Below, one piece after another: positions 28,743-37,041 of a DNA stretch of 64,000 nucleotides. Location of the stretch: NCBI GenBank assembly GCA_947575275.1, contig CANPMS010000001.1, positions 62,001 through 126,000 of the forward strand. Reading direction: 5' to 3'. The notes beneath the pieces are model-generated. The model saw nothing but the letters and a program-made list of their open reading frames with translations. It had not been told where the DNA came from and did no database searches. The translations under genes were made by a program, and so were the position numbers. Positions within the stretch are counted from its first letter, which is position 1; every line of letters begins with the position of its first letter. Source of the DNA: an uncultured Clostridium sp. (GTDB lineage Bacteria; Bacillota; Clostridia; Lachnospirales; Lachnospiraceae).

Positions 28743-29990
28743 ATGGTAGTAGAGCTGATTTCAGTTGGAACAGAGCTTTTGCTGGGGAATATTGTCAATA
28801 CGAATACACAGTTTCTGGCGGAAAAGTGTGCCCTGCTTGGACTGTCCATGTATTACCAGGAGGTGGTTGGCGATAATCGCAATCGTCTTGCCGGGGTAAT
28901 CCGCACAGCTTTGAACCGCTCGGACATAATTATTCTGACAGGGGGACTTGGACCTACTGAGGATGATATGACGAAAGAAGTCTGTATGGAGGTGATGGGT
29001 GTTCCGCTGACAGAGGATTCCCATACCCGCCAGCGAATCGAACAGTACTTTAAGAACAGCGATTACAAGGTGATTCCTGAAAATAACTGGAAGCAGTCAA
29101 TGGTGCCTGAAGGGGCAATTATCCTTGACAATAATAATGGTACTGCCCCAGGGTTGATTATGGAGAAGGAGGGCAAGACAGCAATCCTTCTTCCGGGACC
29201 TTCGGCTGAAATGAAGCCGATGTTTATAAACCAGGTATTTCCGTATCTTAAGAAGCGTCAGCCTGAGGTGATTCGTTCCCAGATGGTAAAGGTTTGTGGG
29301 ATTGGGGAGAGTCAGGTAGAGGATATACTGCTTGATCTAATTAACGGACAGAGTAATCCTACAATCGCCACCTATGCCAAAATAGGTGAGGTACACATCC
29401 GTGTGACGGCAAAGGCTGCCGATGAGGATGGGGCGAAACGTCTGGTCAAGCCGGTGGTAAAAGAGATCAAGGCACGTCTTGGGGATTATGTGTATTCTAC
29501 CAAGGAGAATGAGACGCTGGAACAGGCAGTGGTGCGTCTGCTTCAAAAGTACGAGTTGAAGGTAACTACCGCGGAATCCTGCACTGGCGGTCTTTTGGCA
29601 GGCCGGATTGTCAATGTGGCGGGCGCTTCTGACGTGTTTCATGAGGGGTTTATCACTTATTCCAATAAGTCTAAGCGAAAATATCTGGATGTGAGTAAGA
29701 GCACTCTCAAAAAACATGGAGCAGTCAGCGAGCAGACTGCCAAGGAGATGGCGACCGGAGGAGTGTTCTCCACAGACTGCGATGCGTGCGTTGCGGTGAC
29801 CGGGATTGCAGGGCCTGATGGGGGAACGGAGGAAAAACCGGTGGGGCTTGTGTATATTGCCACCTACATGAAGGACAAGGTGAATGTGCAGCGGTATCAG
29901 TTTAAGGGAGACAGAGCAAAGATCAGGGAGCAGGCAGTGGTGAAGGCGCTGGATCTTTTGCGGCGCTCGCTTCTGGACAATTACCGCTAG
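28743..29990 (+). CDS. cinA: CinA-family protein (NMN deamidase / competence-damage protein)
   Basis: CinA joins a MoCF-like ADP-ribose/CoA pyrophosphatase-type N-terminal domain (GTELLLGNIVNTNTQFLAE; TGGLGPTEDDMTKE near 62-75) to a C-terminal nicotinamide-mononucleotide deamidase domain (TAESCTGGLLAGR near 278; AVTGIAGPDGGTEEKPVGLVY near 345). It is the usual 415 residues. In many Firmicutes it precedes recA; here it follows pgsA, and recA is not in the window. Confidence 0.94.
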   Translation: MVVELISVGTELLLGNIVNTNTQFLAEKCALLGLSMYYQEVVGDNRNRLAGVIRTALNRSDIIILTGGLGPTEDDMTKEVCMEVMGVPLTEDSHTRQRIEQYFKNSDYKVIPENNWKQSMVPEGAIILDNNNGTAPGLIMEKEGKTAILLPGPSAEMKPMFINQVFPYLKKRQPEVIRSQMVKVCGIGESQVEDILLDLINGQSNPTIATYAKIGEVHIRVTAKAADEDGAKRLVKPVVKEIKARLGDYVYSTKENETLEQAVVRLLQKYELKVTTAESCTGGLLAGRIVNVAGASDVFHEGFITYSNKSKRKYLDVSKSTLKKHGAVSEQTAKEMATGGVFSTDCDACVAVTGIAGPDGGTEEKPVGLVYIATYMKDKVNVQRYQFKGDRAKIREQAVVKALDLLRRSLLDNYR

Positions 29991-30000
29991 AAGGAGGATT

Positions 30001-30321
30001 ATGCGTTGGTATAGCCGCCTGTATGTGGGGGAAAAGGCAGAAAAACGTCGGCGTTTAATCGTACAGGGGCTCCGGGAAAACAGGCTTTTGCCGGAGGTGT
30101 ATGTGATTACGCCGCCTCAAAACGGGAATAATGTTCTTGATATTTATCCATCCGCCATGCTGATTTTGCCGCCCTATGTGAATGAGGACATGTTGATTCT
30201 TGGGATTGCAGTGACTTATTGGGAGGCTTTGGAGGTCGCAAGGCAGATGGTGGAGGATATGCACCGCCGGACAGGAGGATTTTGCTTAAAGGAATTTCTG
30301 GTGGAGAGCGAAGCGGAGTAA
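30001..30321 (+). CDS. Hypothetical protein, 106 residues
   Basis: I do not recognise a family. It is soluble, with a basic N-terminus (EKAEKRRRLIVQGLREN), a central ITPPQNGNNVLDIYPSAML stretch, and a C-terminal amphipathic helix that includes WEALEVARQMVEDMHRRTG. AGAAGGAGG precedes the start by 2-9 bases, at the end of cinA, and the next gene begins seven bases after its stop, so it belongs to an operon running from cinA to ytfJ. No metal, nucleotide or DNA-binding motif is visible. Confidence 0.7.
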   Translation: MRWYSRLYVGEKAEKRRRLIVQGLRENRLLPEVYVITPPQNGNNVLDIYPSAMLILPPYVNEDMLILGIAVTYWEALEVARQMVEDMHRRTGGFCLKEFLVESEAE

Positions 30322-30328
30322 TGGGTGT

Positions 30329-31213
30329 ATGTGGGTGACAATACTAGCGATTTTTGGGATTATAGGGCTGTTTCTTTTGGGAATTCTGGGTCTGGTTTTG
30401 GCGGTAATCCTTTTGGCGCTTTTGGTTCCCCTCAGATACCAGGCAGAGGGGAGCTTTCATAGCAGCCTGAGGGGGAGTGCGGCCGTAAGCTGGCTCTTAC
30501 ATATTTTGTGCTTTCGGGTAGCCTATGACGGAGATCTGAAGGCAGTTTTCTGTGTGCTCGGAATCCCGCTTTTCAGATTTCCGGAAGCGGGTACAGATTC
30601 AGAGAACAGAGAAGCCATGGAAAAGGCAGAGGATGAGGAGACAGCAGAGGACAGACAAACGGAATTTGCACCAATAGATGACCAGATGCAGGAATTGCCA
30701 AAAGGGTGTCAGAAGGATAAAAAGCACAGTTTCGGATTCTCAGACAGGGTAAAAAGAAAGAAAAAACGTGAGAACGGCAGAAGCTTTAAAGGAATTGGGA
30801 AAAAAATAAGCGTTACAATCAGGAGATTATGTGATAAACTGGAGAATATAAAGAAAAAGCGCGAGAAGTTTCTGGTCTTTGTCAAAAATGAGGACAACCG
30901 TCAGACTTTTCAGCTTTTAAAGCGTCAGGTCTGGGCTTTTCTCAGGCATATATTTCCTCGGAAGGTTAAGGGGGAAGTGAAATTCGGCTTCGAAGACCCT
31001 TATGCAGTGGGACAGGTACTGATATATGCCAGCCCGTTTTATGGACTGTACGCAAAGGATCTGAGGCTGATACCTGTTTTTGGGGAAAAGATCCTGGAGG
31101 GAAATTTAAGTGTGAAGGGAAGAATTCGGATTGGCACGCTTCTGGCGCTTGCCATTCGGGTATTTATGGATAAAAATTTCAGAATCCTGCTTAAGAAATG
31201 GCAGGACAGGTAA
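30329..31213 (+). CDS. DUF2953 membrane-anchored protein (YtfI-like)
   Basis: A single N-terminal hydrophobic region (about residues 4-30, IGLFLLGILGLVLAVILLALL) anchors the protein. A Lys/Glu-rich middle (about 90-195) follows, and the C-terminal part contains FGFEDPYAVGQVLIYASPFYGL, typical of DUF2953. In Bacillus the orthologue ytfI is paired with ytfJ, and the same pair occurs here with 12 bases between. It is assumed to act in sporulation or at the spore envelope, but the activity is unknown. Confidence 0.8.
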   Translation: MWVTILAIFGIIGLFLLGILGLVLAVILLALLVPLRYQAEGSFHSSLRGSAAVSWLLHILCFRVAYDGDLKAVFCVLGIPLFRFPEAGTDSENREAMEKAEDEETAEDRQTEFAPIDDQMQELPKGCQKDKKHSFGFSDRVKRKKKRENGRSFKGIGKKISVTIRRLCDKLENIKKKREKFLVFVKNEDNRQTFQLLKRQVWAFLRHIFPRKVKGEVKFGFEDPYAVGQVLIYASPFYGLYAKDLRLIPVFGEKILEGNLSVKGRIRIGTLLALAIRVFMDKNFRILLKKWQDR

Positions 31214-31225
31214 AGGAGGAGCCAC

Positions 31226-31630
31226 ATGGCAGAAAATCAATTTGCATCAACGATGGAGGCGCTGTTTAAAGGAATGGATCAGTTCGTGACCACAAAGACA
31301 GTGGTGGGCGAGGCGCTTCAGGTAGACGGAGCCGTAATTCTTCCGCTGGTAGACGTAACCTGCGGTATGGCTGCAGGTTCCTTTGCAGAGAATGCAAAAC
31401 ACAACGGAGGAGGAGGCATGAGTGCCAAGATGAGTCCAAGCGCTGTGCTGATAATCCAGAATGGGGTCACGAAGCTTGTGAATATTAAGCAGCAGGACGC
31501 GGTCACCAAGGTGCTGGATATGGTGCCGGATCTGGTCAATAAATTTACCGGCGGCAGAAAAGACGAGATTACTCCGGAGGTAATGCGGGCAGCAGAAGAG
31601 GTGGCAGCAGAAGAGCGGCGTCAGTCATAG
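31226..31630 (+). CDS. ytfJ: Sporulation protein GerW/YtfJ family
   Basis: YtfJ-family proteins affect lysozyme sensitivity and germination of spores. The 134 residues contain VVGEALQVDGAVILPLVDVTCGMAAG and the Gly-rich GGGGMSAKMSPSAVL, then VTKLVNIKQQDAVTKVLDMVPDLV, all characteristic. AAAGGAGG precedes the start. Its presence, with DUF2953, is good evidence that the organism belongs to a spore-forming lineage. Confidence 0.92.
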   Translation: MAENQFASTMEALFKGMDQFVTTKTVVGEALQVDGAVILPLVDVTCGMAAGSFAENAKHNGGGGMSAKMSPSAVLIIQNGVTKLVNIKQQDAVTKVLDMVPDLVNKFTGGRKDEITPEVMRAAEEVAAEERRQS

Positions 31631-31682
31631 TTTTGTGGACAGCTGCATATGATAAAGAGAGAGTTGAGTTCGGGAGGCTTCC

Positions 31683-31820
31683 ATGAAGCGCGTCATTGGA
31701 CTGATGTTGTTTTGCTTTGGAATCGGGATGACCCTGCTTTTGTTTATCCCGGAGACATTAACGACCCTGATCTTTATTATCGGCTGCCTGACCCTTGGGT
31801 ATTACCTTTTTTGCGGTTAA
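31683..31820 (+). CDS. 45-residue single or double membrane-spanning peptide
   Basis: This ORF is short but has a good GGGAGG about 7 bases before its ATG and sits 52 bases after ytfJ. It begins MKRVIGLMLFCFGIGMTLLLF, continues IPETLTTLIFIIGCLTLGYYLF and ends at TAA 31818-31820. Two hydrophobic stretches are separated by PETLT. The position after DUF2953-ytfJ suggests a small envelope protein of the same unit. It is not SpoVM, which is amphipathic and 26 residues. No function can be stated. Confidence 0.6.
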   Translation: MKRVIGLMLFCFGIGMTLLLFIPETLTTLIFIIGCLTLGYYLFCG

Positions 31821-31859
31821 GGTCATAGCGGCAAAATAATAAGAAAATAAAATTTTTAC

Positions 31860-31888
31860 TTGCCAAAACTCCGAACTTCTGGTATCAT
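31860..31888 (+). promoter_or_regulatory. Sigma-A promoter for rpmB
   Basis: TTGCCA (31860-31865), 17 bp, TATCAT (31883-31888). The start would be near 31895, 48 bases before rpmB. Confidence 0.65.
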
Positions 31889-31942
31889 ACATTTGTTATG
31901 GTTTCCTCAGAGGAACCAAGTACCGGTTAAGGAGGTGCAATC

Positions 31943-32128
31943 ATGGCTAAATGTGCAATCTGTGAAAAGGGCGCTCACTTCGGAAATAATGTGAGCCACT
32001 CCCATAGAAGATCCAATGCGATTTGGAAAGCAAACGTTAAATCTGTAAAAGTTAAGGTCAACGGAGGCACCAAGAAGATGTACGTATGTACTTCTTGCCT
32101 GCGTTCCGGCTTAGTAGAAAGAGCGTAA
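31943..32128 (+). CDS. rpmB: Ribosomal protein L28
   Basis: A 61-residue large-subunit protein. It carries the N-terminal zinc-type pair (CAICEKG), NNVSHSHRRSNAIWKAN, and the C-terminal CTSCLRSGLVERA pair, so it is the zinc-binding C+ form. A strong AAGGAGG precedes it. It has its own promoter and terminator and is thus a single-gene transcript. In Bacillus, spoVM lies just upstream; here there is no spoVM-like ORF. Confidence 0.97.
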   Translation: MAKCAICEKGAHFGNNVSHSHRRSNAIWKANVKSVKVKVNGGTKKMYVCTSCLRSGLVERA

Positions 32129-32148
32129 TTGGAACTGACGATTGGAGG

Positions 32149-32185
32149 CTGTCTCACCGGCGGTATGCTGGTGCGGCAGTTTTTT
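32149..32185 (+). terminator. Terminator after rpmB
   Basis: Arms CTGTCTCACC (32149-32158) and GGTGCGGCAG (32170-32179) pair at 9 of 10 positions around an 11-base loop, followed by TTTTTT. Confidence 0.8.
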
Positions 32186-32268
32186 CGCTTTATAGGAAAT
32201 TTCGCGCCCAGGGAAAATGGTTGTTACAGCTTTATTCTGTGGCGGCTTTTATTATGCTGTAAAATTAG

Positions 32269-32298
32269 TTGCAGAATGAGGGTTATCTGTGCTATACT
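32269..32298 (+). promoter_or_regulatory. Probable promoter for the Asp23-fakA unit
   Basis: TTGCAG (32269-32274), 18 bp, TATACT (32293-32298), 76 bases before the Asp23-like gene. Confidence 0.5.
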
Positions 32299-32373
32299 TA
32301 ATAAATTCAGAGTTATGCAGATCCAGATAGTATTGGTGGACTGCGCGGTGCAATAGATAATGGAGGGGTCTAT

Positions 32374-32730
32374 ATGAAGGGACGCATCAACAATAAATTC
32401 GGCAAAATCCAGATTAATTCTGATGTGATTGCCATGTATGCCGGTATGACAGCCGTGGAATGTTTCGGCATTGTGGGTATGGCCGCAGTGAGCATGAAGG
32501 ATGGTCTTGTAAAGCTTTTAAAGCGGGAGAGCTTAACTCATGGGATAAATGTTCTGATACAAGACAATCATATTACCGTTGATTTTCATGTCATTGTGTC
32601 TTACGGTGTCAGCATTTGTGCTGTGGCAGACAATCTGATTGAGAATGTGAAATACAAAGTGGAAGAATTCACCGGCATGGAGGTTGACAAAATCAATATC
32701 TATGTGGAAGGTGTACGAGTGATAGATTAA
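32374..32730 (+). CDS. Asp23/Gls24 family envelope-stress protein (YloU)
   Basis: The 118 residues fit the short Asp23/YloU family: an N-terminal GKIQINSDVIAMYAGMTAVECFGIVGMAAV, a central strand pair DNHITVDFHVIVSYGVSI, and a C-terminal helix with AVADNLIENVKYKVEEFTGMEVDKINIYVEGV. The role is tied to cell-wall stress and, through the neighbour, to fatty-acid phosphorylation. It lies 13 bases before fakA, the same order as yloU-yloV in Bacillus. GGAGGGG precedes the ATG. Confidence 0.92.
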   Translation: MKGRINNKFGKIQINSDVIAMYAGMTAVECFGIVGMAAVSMKDGLVKLLKRESLTHGINVLIQDNHITVDFHVIVSYGVSICAVADNLIENVKYKVEEFTGMEVDKINIYVEGVRVID

Positions 32731-32743
32731 GGAGGGCCTACTG

Positions 32744-34432
32744 GTGACTACTAAGGTGATAGACGCTAATCTGATGCAGAAGGCATTTCTTGCGGGAGCA
32801 AAAGGGCTGGAGGCAAAGAAGGAATGGATAAACGAGCTTAACGTATTTCCTGTGCCTGACGGCGATACGGGTACGAATATGACCATGACGATCATGTCGG
32901 CTGCCCGCGAAGTTGCGGCGATTAAGGATCCCACAATGGAGAGTCTGGCAAAGGCGATTTCTTCTGGCTCCCTGCGTGGCGCAAGGGGAAATTCCGGCGT
33001 AATCCTGTCCCAGTTGTTCCGGGGCTTCACCAAAGAGATTAAGAATGTGGAGACGGTCAATGTGACAGTTCTTGCCAAAGCTTTTGTCCGTGCTTCAGAG
33101 ACTGCATATAAGGCGGTTATGAAGCCGAAGGAGGGGACAATCCTTACGGTTGCCAAGGGAATGGCAGACAAAGCGGTAGAGCTGGCATCCCAGACAGAGG
33201 ATATTATCGAGTTTGCAGATAAGGTAATTGAGCATGGAGATTATGTTCTCAGTCAGACTCCGGAGATGCTTCCGGTTCTGAAACAGGCAGGTGTTGTGGA
33301 CTCAGGCGGTCAGGGTTTAATGCAGGTTTTGAAGGGAGTTTTGGATGGTTTAAAGGGCAAGGAAGTGGATTTAAGCGTTTCTTCTGGTGAGCAGAGTTCC
33401 TCTTCCAAGCCCGCAGGTTCCGGCGCATTATCAGAGAATATTGACACTGCCCACATTAAATTTGGTTACTGTACGGAGTTTATTATCAACGTGGAGCAGG
33501 CCTATAATGAGAAGTCGGAGCATGAGTTTAAGGCATATCTGGAGTCCATTGGAGATTCCATTGTGGTAGTGTCTGATGATGATGTGGTGAAAGTGCATGT
33601 ACACACCAATGATCCCGGCCTTGCGATCCAGAGAGCCTTAAGTTACGGTTCTCTGTCCCGCATGAAGATCGATAACATGCGGGAGGAGCACCAGGAGCGT
33701 CTGATCCAGAATGCGGAGAAGGTAGCGGCAGCTCAGAGGATAACAGAAGACAGAAAAAGTACAGAGCCAAGAAAAAACTATGGATTTATTGCGGTTTCCG
33801 TTGGAGACGGACTGGGTGAGATTTTCCGTGGGATAGGCGCAGATTATCTGATTGAGGGCGGTCAGACTATGAATCCAAGCACGGAAGATATGGTGAATGC
33901 AATTGAGTGTGTGAACGCTGATACCATCTATATCCTGCCAAATAATAAGAATATTATCCTTGCAGCGGAGCAGGCAAAGTATTTGGTGGAGGATAAGAAT
34001 ATTATTGTAGTTCCCTCAAAAACGGTGCCTCAGGGCATCTCGGCATTGATTAACTTTATTCCCGAGCAGTCTCCGGAGGAGAATCTGGAAACGATGATCG
34101 AGGAGATGGGACGGGTGAAGACTGGCCAGATTACCTATGCGGTGCGCAATACGGTGATTGACGACATGGAGATTCATGAGGGCGATATTATGGGAATTGG
34201 CGACAGAGGCATGCTGGCGGTGGGAACCAGTGTGGACGGCGTTGCCCTGGATACTCTGCAGCAGATGCTTGATGAGGATTCTGAGCTTGCTACGATCTAT
34301 TATGGCAGCGACGTGAAACTGGAGGAGGCAGAAGCGCTTTATGTAAAGGCACAGGAAGCCTTTCCAGAAGTTGAAATGGAATTGCAGGAAGGTGGACAGC
34401 CCATATATTACTATTTGATTTCTGTTGAATAA
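32744..34432 (+). CDS. fakA: Fatty acid kinase FakA (DAK2-domain YloV)
   Basis: FakA phosphorylates exogenous fatty acids held by a FakB protein. The N-terminal DAK2 domain has NVFPVPDGDTGTNMTMTI (about 32-50, Mg-ADP site with Asp cluster), SGSLRGARGNSGVILSQ (about 83-100) and DSGGQGLMQVLKG (about 187-200). A linker and a C-terminal DegV-like domain with VKVHVHTNDPG follow. It starts at GTG 32744 behind AAGGAGGG. Length 562 is usual. No fakB is in the window. Confidence 0.92.
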   Translation: MTTKVIDANLMQKAFLAGAKGLEAKKEWINELNVFPVPDGDTGTNMTMTIMSAAREVAAIKDPTMESLAKAISSGSLRGARGNSGVILSQLFRGFTKEIKNVETVNVTVLAKAFVRASETAYKAVMKPKEGTILTVAKGMADKAVELASQTEDIIEFADKVIEHGDYVLSQTPEMLPVLKQAGVVDSGGQGLMQVLKGVLDGLKGKEVDLSVSSGEQSSSSKPAGSGALSENIDTAHIKFGYCTEFIINVEQAYNEKSEHEFKAYLESIGDSIVVVSDDDVVKVHVHTNDPGLAIQRALSYGSLSRMKIDNMREEHQERLIQNAEKVAAAQRITEDRKSTEPRKNYGFIAVSVGDGLGEIFRGIGADYLIEGGQTMNPSTEDMVNAIECVNADTIYILPNNKNIILAAEQAKYLVEDKNIIVVPSKTVPQGISALINFIPEQSPEENLETMIEEMGRVKTGQITYAVRNTVIDDMEIHEGDIMGIGDRGMLAVGTSVDGVALDTLQQMLDEDSELATIYYGSDVKLEEAEALYVKAQEAFPEVEMELQEGGQPIYYYLISVE

Positions 34433-34441
34433 CAATGAGCG

Positions 34442-34495
34442 GCAGTCTGACCCGCCGGTGGTTTATTTTACCGGGGTGACTGCTGCTTGTTTTAA
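34442..34495 (+). terminator. Possible terminator between fakA and recG
   Basis: Outer arms GCAGTC (34442-34447) and GACTGC (34478-34483) and inner arms CCGG (34455-34458) and CCGG (34471-34474) can stack, then TTGTTTT follows. The stem has internal mismatches. Confidence 0.45.
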
Positions 34496-34509
34496 ATCAG
34501 GGGATTTTT

Positions 34510-36609
34510 ATGAATCAGCAACCAGTTACAAGTTTAAAGGGGATTGGAGAGAAATCGGGAAGCCTGTTTAAAAAACTTGGTGTGGAGACGATAGAGGATC
34601 TGCTTCACAACTACCCTCGGGCTTATGATACCTACGATGCACCGACTCCGGTGAGGGAGATAAGTGAAGGGGAGATTGCGGCAGTTTCGGGACAGCTTTT
34701 AAAGTCGGCCAGTGTGCGCCGATTTAAGAATATGCAGATTATCGTTACCACGGTGAAGGATACCACAGGTGCTTTGCAGCTTACCTGGTACAATATGCCT
34801 TATCTTCGCACAATGCTCCAGGCAGGAAAGATTTTGATATTCCGCGGCAGGGTGGTAAAAAAGAATAAACGTCTGACGATGGAGCAGCCGGAAATTTTTA
34901 CGCCGGATGCGTATGCTGAAGTGGTGCACTCTATGCAGCCTATATACGGACAGACAAAGGGTCTGGGGAATAAGGCGATCACCAGGGCGGTAGTTCAGGC
35001 GCTGGAGCGAAGAGAGATGGAGCGGGAGTATATGCCGCTTGCGATGCGCAAGAAATATGAGCTGGCAGAATATAATTATGCCATTGAGCATATCCATTTT
35101 CCCGGTGACAGACAAGAATTTCTGTTTGCAAGAAGGCGTCTGGTGTTCGACGAGTTTTTCTTTTTTCTTTTATCTGTCAGACGGCTGAAAGAGAAGCGGA
35201 AAGATAAAAAGAGCAGCTTTGTGATGGAGCATGCGCCGCTCACGGATCTCCTTTTGCAGAATTTACCTTACAGCCTTACCAATGCTCAGCGTAAGGCTCT
35301 TAAGGAGGTGCAGGGAGATTTGGAGGGCGGTCTTGCCATGAATCGCTTAATTCAGGGCGATGTGGGCTCAGGTAAGACCATTATTGCTGTACTGGCGCTT
35401 TTACAGGCGTCTGAAAATGGCTTTCAGGGGGCGCTTATGGCGCCTACCGAGGTGCTTGCAAGGCAGCACTATGAGTCCATAACAGAACTGTTTGCTGCCC
35501 ATGGAATAGAGAAACATGTAGTTCTTGTAACCGGTTCCATGACAGCGAAAGAGAAGCGCATAGCCTATGAGGCGATTGCCTCCCATCAGACAGATATTAT
35601 TGTTGGCACCCATGCCCTGATTCAGGAAAAGGTGCATTATGACAAGCTGGCGCTTGTGATTACGGATGAGCAGCACCGCTTTGGAGTGGGGCAGCGGGAA
35701 GCGCTGGGTGTCAAGGGGCAGGAGAGCAAAAAAGCCATGGAGGGATCAGGAACCGGGGAACCGGCGGAGCCCCATGTGCTGGTAATGAGTGCAACTCCCA
35801 TTCCCAGAACACTGGCGATTATTCTCTACGGAGATCTTGATATATCGGTGATTGACGAGATGCCGGCGAACCGGCTTCCTATTAAAAATTGTGTGGTGGA
35901 CAAGGGATACCGGGAGAAGGCATACCGATTCATTGAGAAGGAGGTTGCCGCAGGGCGTCAGGCATATGTTATCTGCCCAATGGTTGAAGAAAGCGAGATG
36001 ATTGAGGCAGAGAATGTTCTGGACTACACGAAGGTTTTGCGTGATAATCTGCCGGATTCAGTCTGTGTGGAGTACCTTCACGGAAAAATGAAGGGCAGAG
36101 AGAAAAACAAGATAATGGAGCGGTTTGCATCCGGTGAAATTCAGGTGCTGGTGTCTACCACAGTGGTGGAGGTAGGTGTTAATGTTCCAAACGCCACTGT
36201 GATGATGATAGAGAATGCGGAACGGTTTGGCCTGGCCCAGCTTCACCAGCTTCGCGGGCGCGTGGGACGTGGAGCATATCAGTCCTACTGTATTATGGTT
36301 AATTGCTCTGATGAGAACGGCACTCAGGAACGGCTTGATATTCTCAACCGCTCCAACGACGGTTTTTATATTGCCTCAGAGGATCTGAAGCTGCGGGGTC
36401 CAGGCGATATTTTCGGATTGCGTCAGAGCGGAGATGTGGAGTTTAAGCTGGCGGATATTTTTACAGATGCGAAGCTTTTAAAGGAGGTGTCTGAAGAGGT
36501 AAATGCTCTGTTGGACGAGGATCCGAAACTGGAAAAAACGGAGAATGAGGCGCTGGGTCAGCGGCTTTCCATCTATTTAAGCAGAAGTTATGAGAGGTTG
36601 AACTTGTAA
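34510..36609 (+). CDS. recG: ATP-dependent DNA helicase RecG
   Basis: RecG remodels stalled forks and branched DNA. The N-terminal wedge domain (about 50-200) is followed by the helicase: Walker A GDVGSGKTI (about 281-289), GTHALIQEKVHYD, DEQHRFGVGQR (motif II, about 388) and SATPIPRTLAI (motif III). The C-terminal QLRGRVGRG and RGPGDIFGLRQSG are diagnostic. 699 residues is slightly long because of a ~16-residue Ser/Gly/Glu-rich insertion between motifs II and III (near 402-418). A weak AGGGG precedes the ATG. Confidence 0.95.
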   Translation: MNQQPVTSLKGIGEKSGSLFKKLGVETIEDLLHNYPRAYDTYDAPTPVREISEGEIAAVSGQLLKSASVRRFKNMQIIVTTVKDTTGALQLTWYNMPYLRTMLQAGKILIFRGRVVKKNKRLTMEQPEIFTPDAYAEVVHSMQPIYGQTKGLGNKAITRAVVQALERREMEREYMPLAMRKKYELAEYNYAIEHIHFPGDRQEFLFARRRLVFDEFFFFLLSVRRLKEKRKDKKSSFVMEHAPLTDLLLQNLPYSLTNAQRKALKEVQGDLEGGLAMNRLIQGDVGSGKTIIAVLALLQASENGFQGALMAPTEVLARQHYESITELFAAHGIEKHVVLVTGSMTAKEKRIAYEAIASHQTDIIVGTHALIQEKVHYDKLALVITDEQHRFGVGQREALGVKGQESKKAMEGSGTGEPAEPHVLVMSATPIPRTLAIILYGDLDISVIDEMPANRLPIKNCVVDKGYREKAYRFIEKEVAAGRQAYVICPMVEESEMIEAENVLDYTKVLRDNLPDSVCVEYLHGKMKGREKNKIMERFASGEIQVLVSTTVVEVGVNVPNATVMMIENAERFGLAQLHQLRGRVGRGAYQSYCIMVNCSDENGTQERLDILNRSNDGFYIASEDLKLRGPGDIFGLRQSGDVEFKLADIFTDAKLLKEVSEEVNALLDEDPKLEKTENEALGQRLSIYLSRSYERLNL

Positions 36610-36626
36610 GTATGAGGGGGATGAAT

Positions 36627-36995
36627 ATGGAATACACAGAGATTTTGTCTGCCATAGAGCGGATTGAGAAATCAAATGCGGAACAGGCGAAGTATGCAAG
36701 AAGGCAGTACCGGATGTCTCAGGTTACGGCTTTTGCCAGTCTGGTTATGCTTTCGGCAGTTGTTTACACCATCGCTATGCTGATTCCGAAAATAAATGTG
36801 ACTTATCAGAACATAGAGCTGGTTATGGAGAATCTGCGGGTAATCACCTCGGATCTGGCAGAGATGGATTTGAGTCAGACGATTGAGGGGATAGAGAAAT
36901 TAAATGCCATCGATATTGACAGTTTAAACAGCGCGATCAAAAATCTGTCTGACACAGTAGAACCCTTTGCCAATTTATTTAACCGGTCCCGCTAA
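36627..36995 (+). CDS. Membrane-anchored coiled-coil protein, unknown
   Basis: No family recognised. The ~122-residue product has a charged N-terminal helix (YTEILSAIERIEKSNAEQAK), one membrane segment (about 38-58, ASLVMLSAVVYTIAMLIP), then a heptad-patterned C-terminal region with Leu/Ile repeats (NIELVMENLRVITSDLAE and IEGIEKLNAIDIDSLNSA), probably a coiled coil outside the membrane. ATG 36627 is preferred for its spacing from GAGGGGG; in-frame ATGs at 36612 and 36621 are possible. It lies just before a two-component system whose kinase has almost no external sensor. Confidence 0.65.
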   Translation: MEYTEILSAIERIEKSNAEQAKYARRQYRMSQVTAFASLVMLSAVVYTIAMLIPKINVTYQNIELVMENLRVITSDLAEMDLSQTIEGIEKLNAIDIDSLNSAIKNLSDTVEPFANLFNRSR

Positions 36996-37041
36996 AAGCC
37001 GGTGTGCTTGTTGTCATATCATTATAAGAGGTACATTCAGG

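Noticed and set aside
31631..31942. SpoVM upstream of rpmB, as in Bacillus
   Set aside because: The only small ORF is a 45-residue hydrophobic peptide, not the short amphipathic SpoVM helix.
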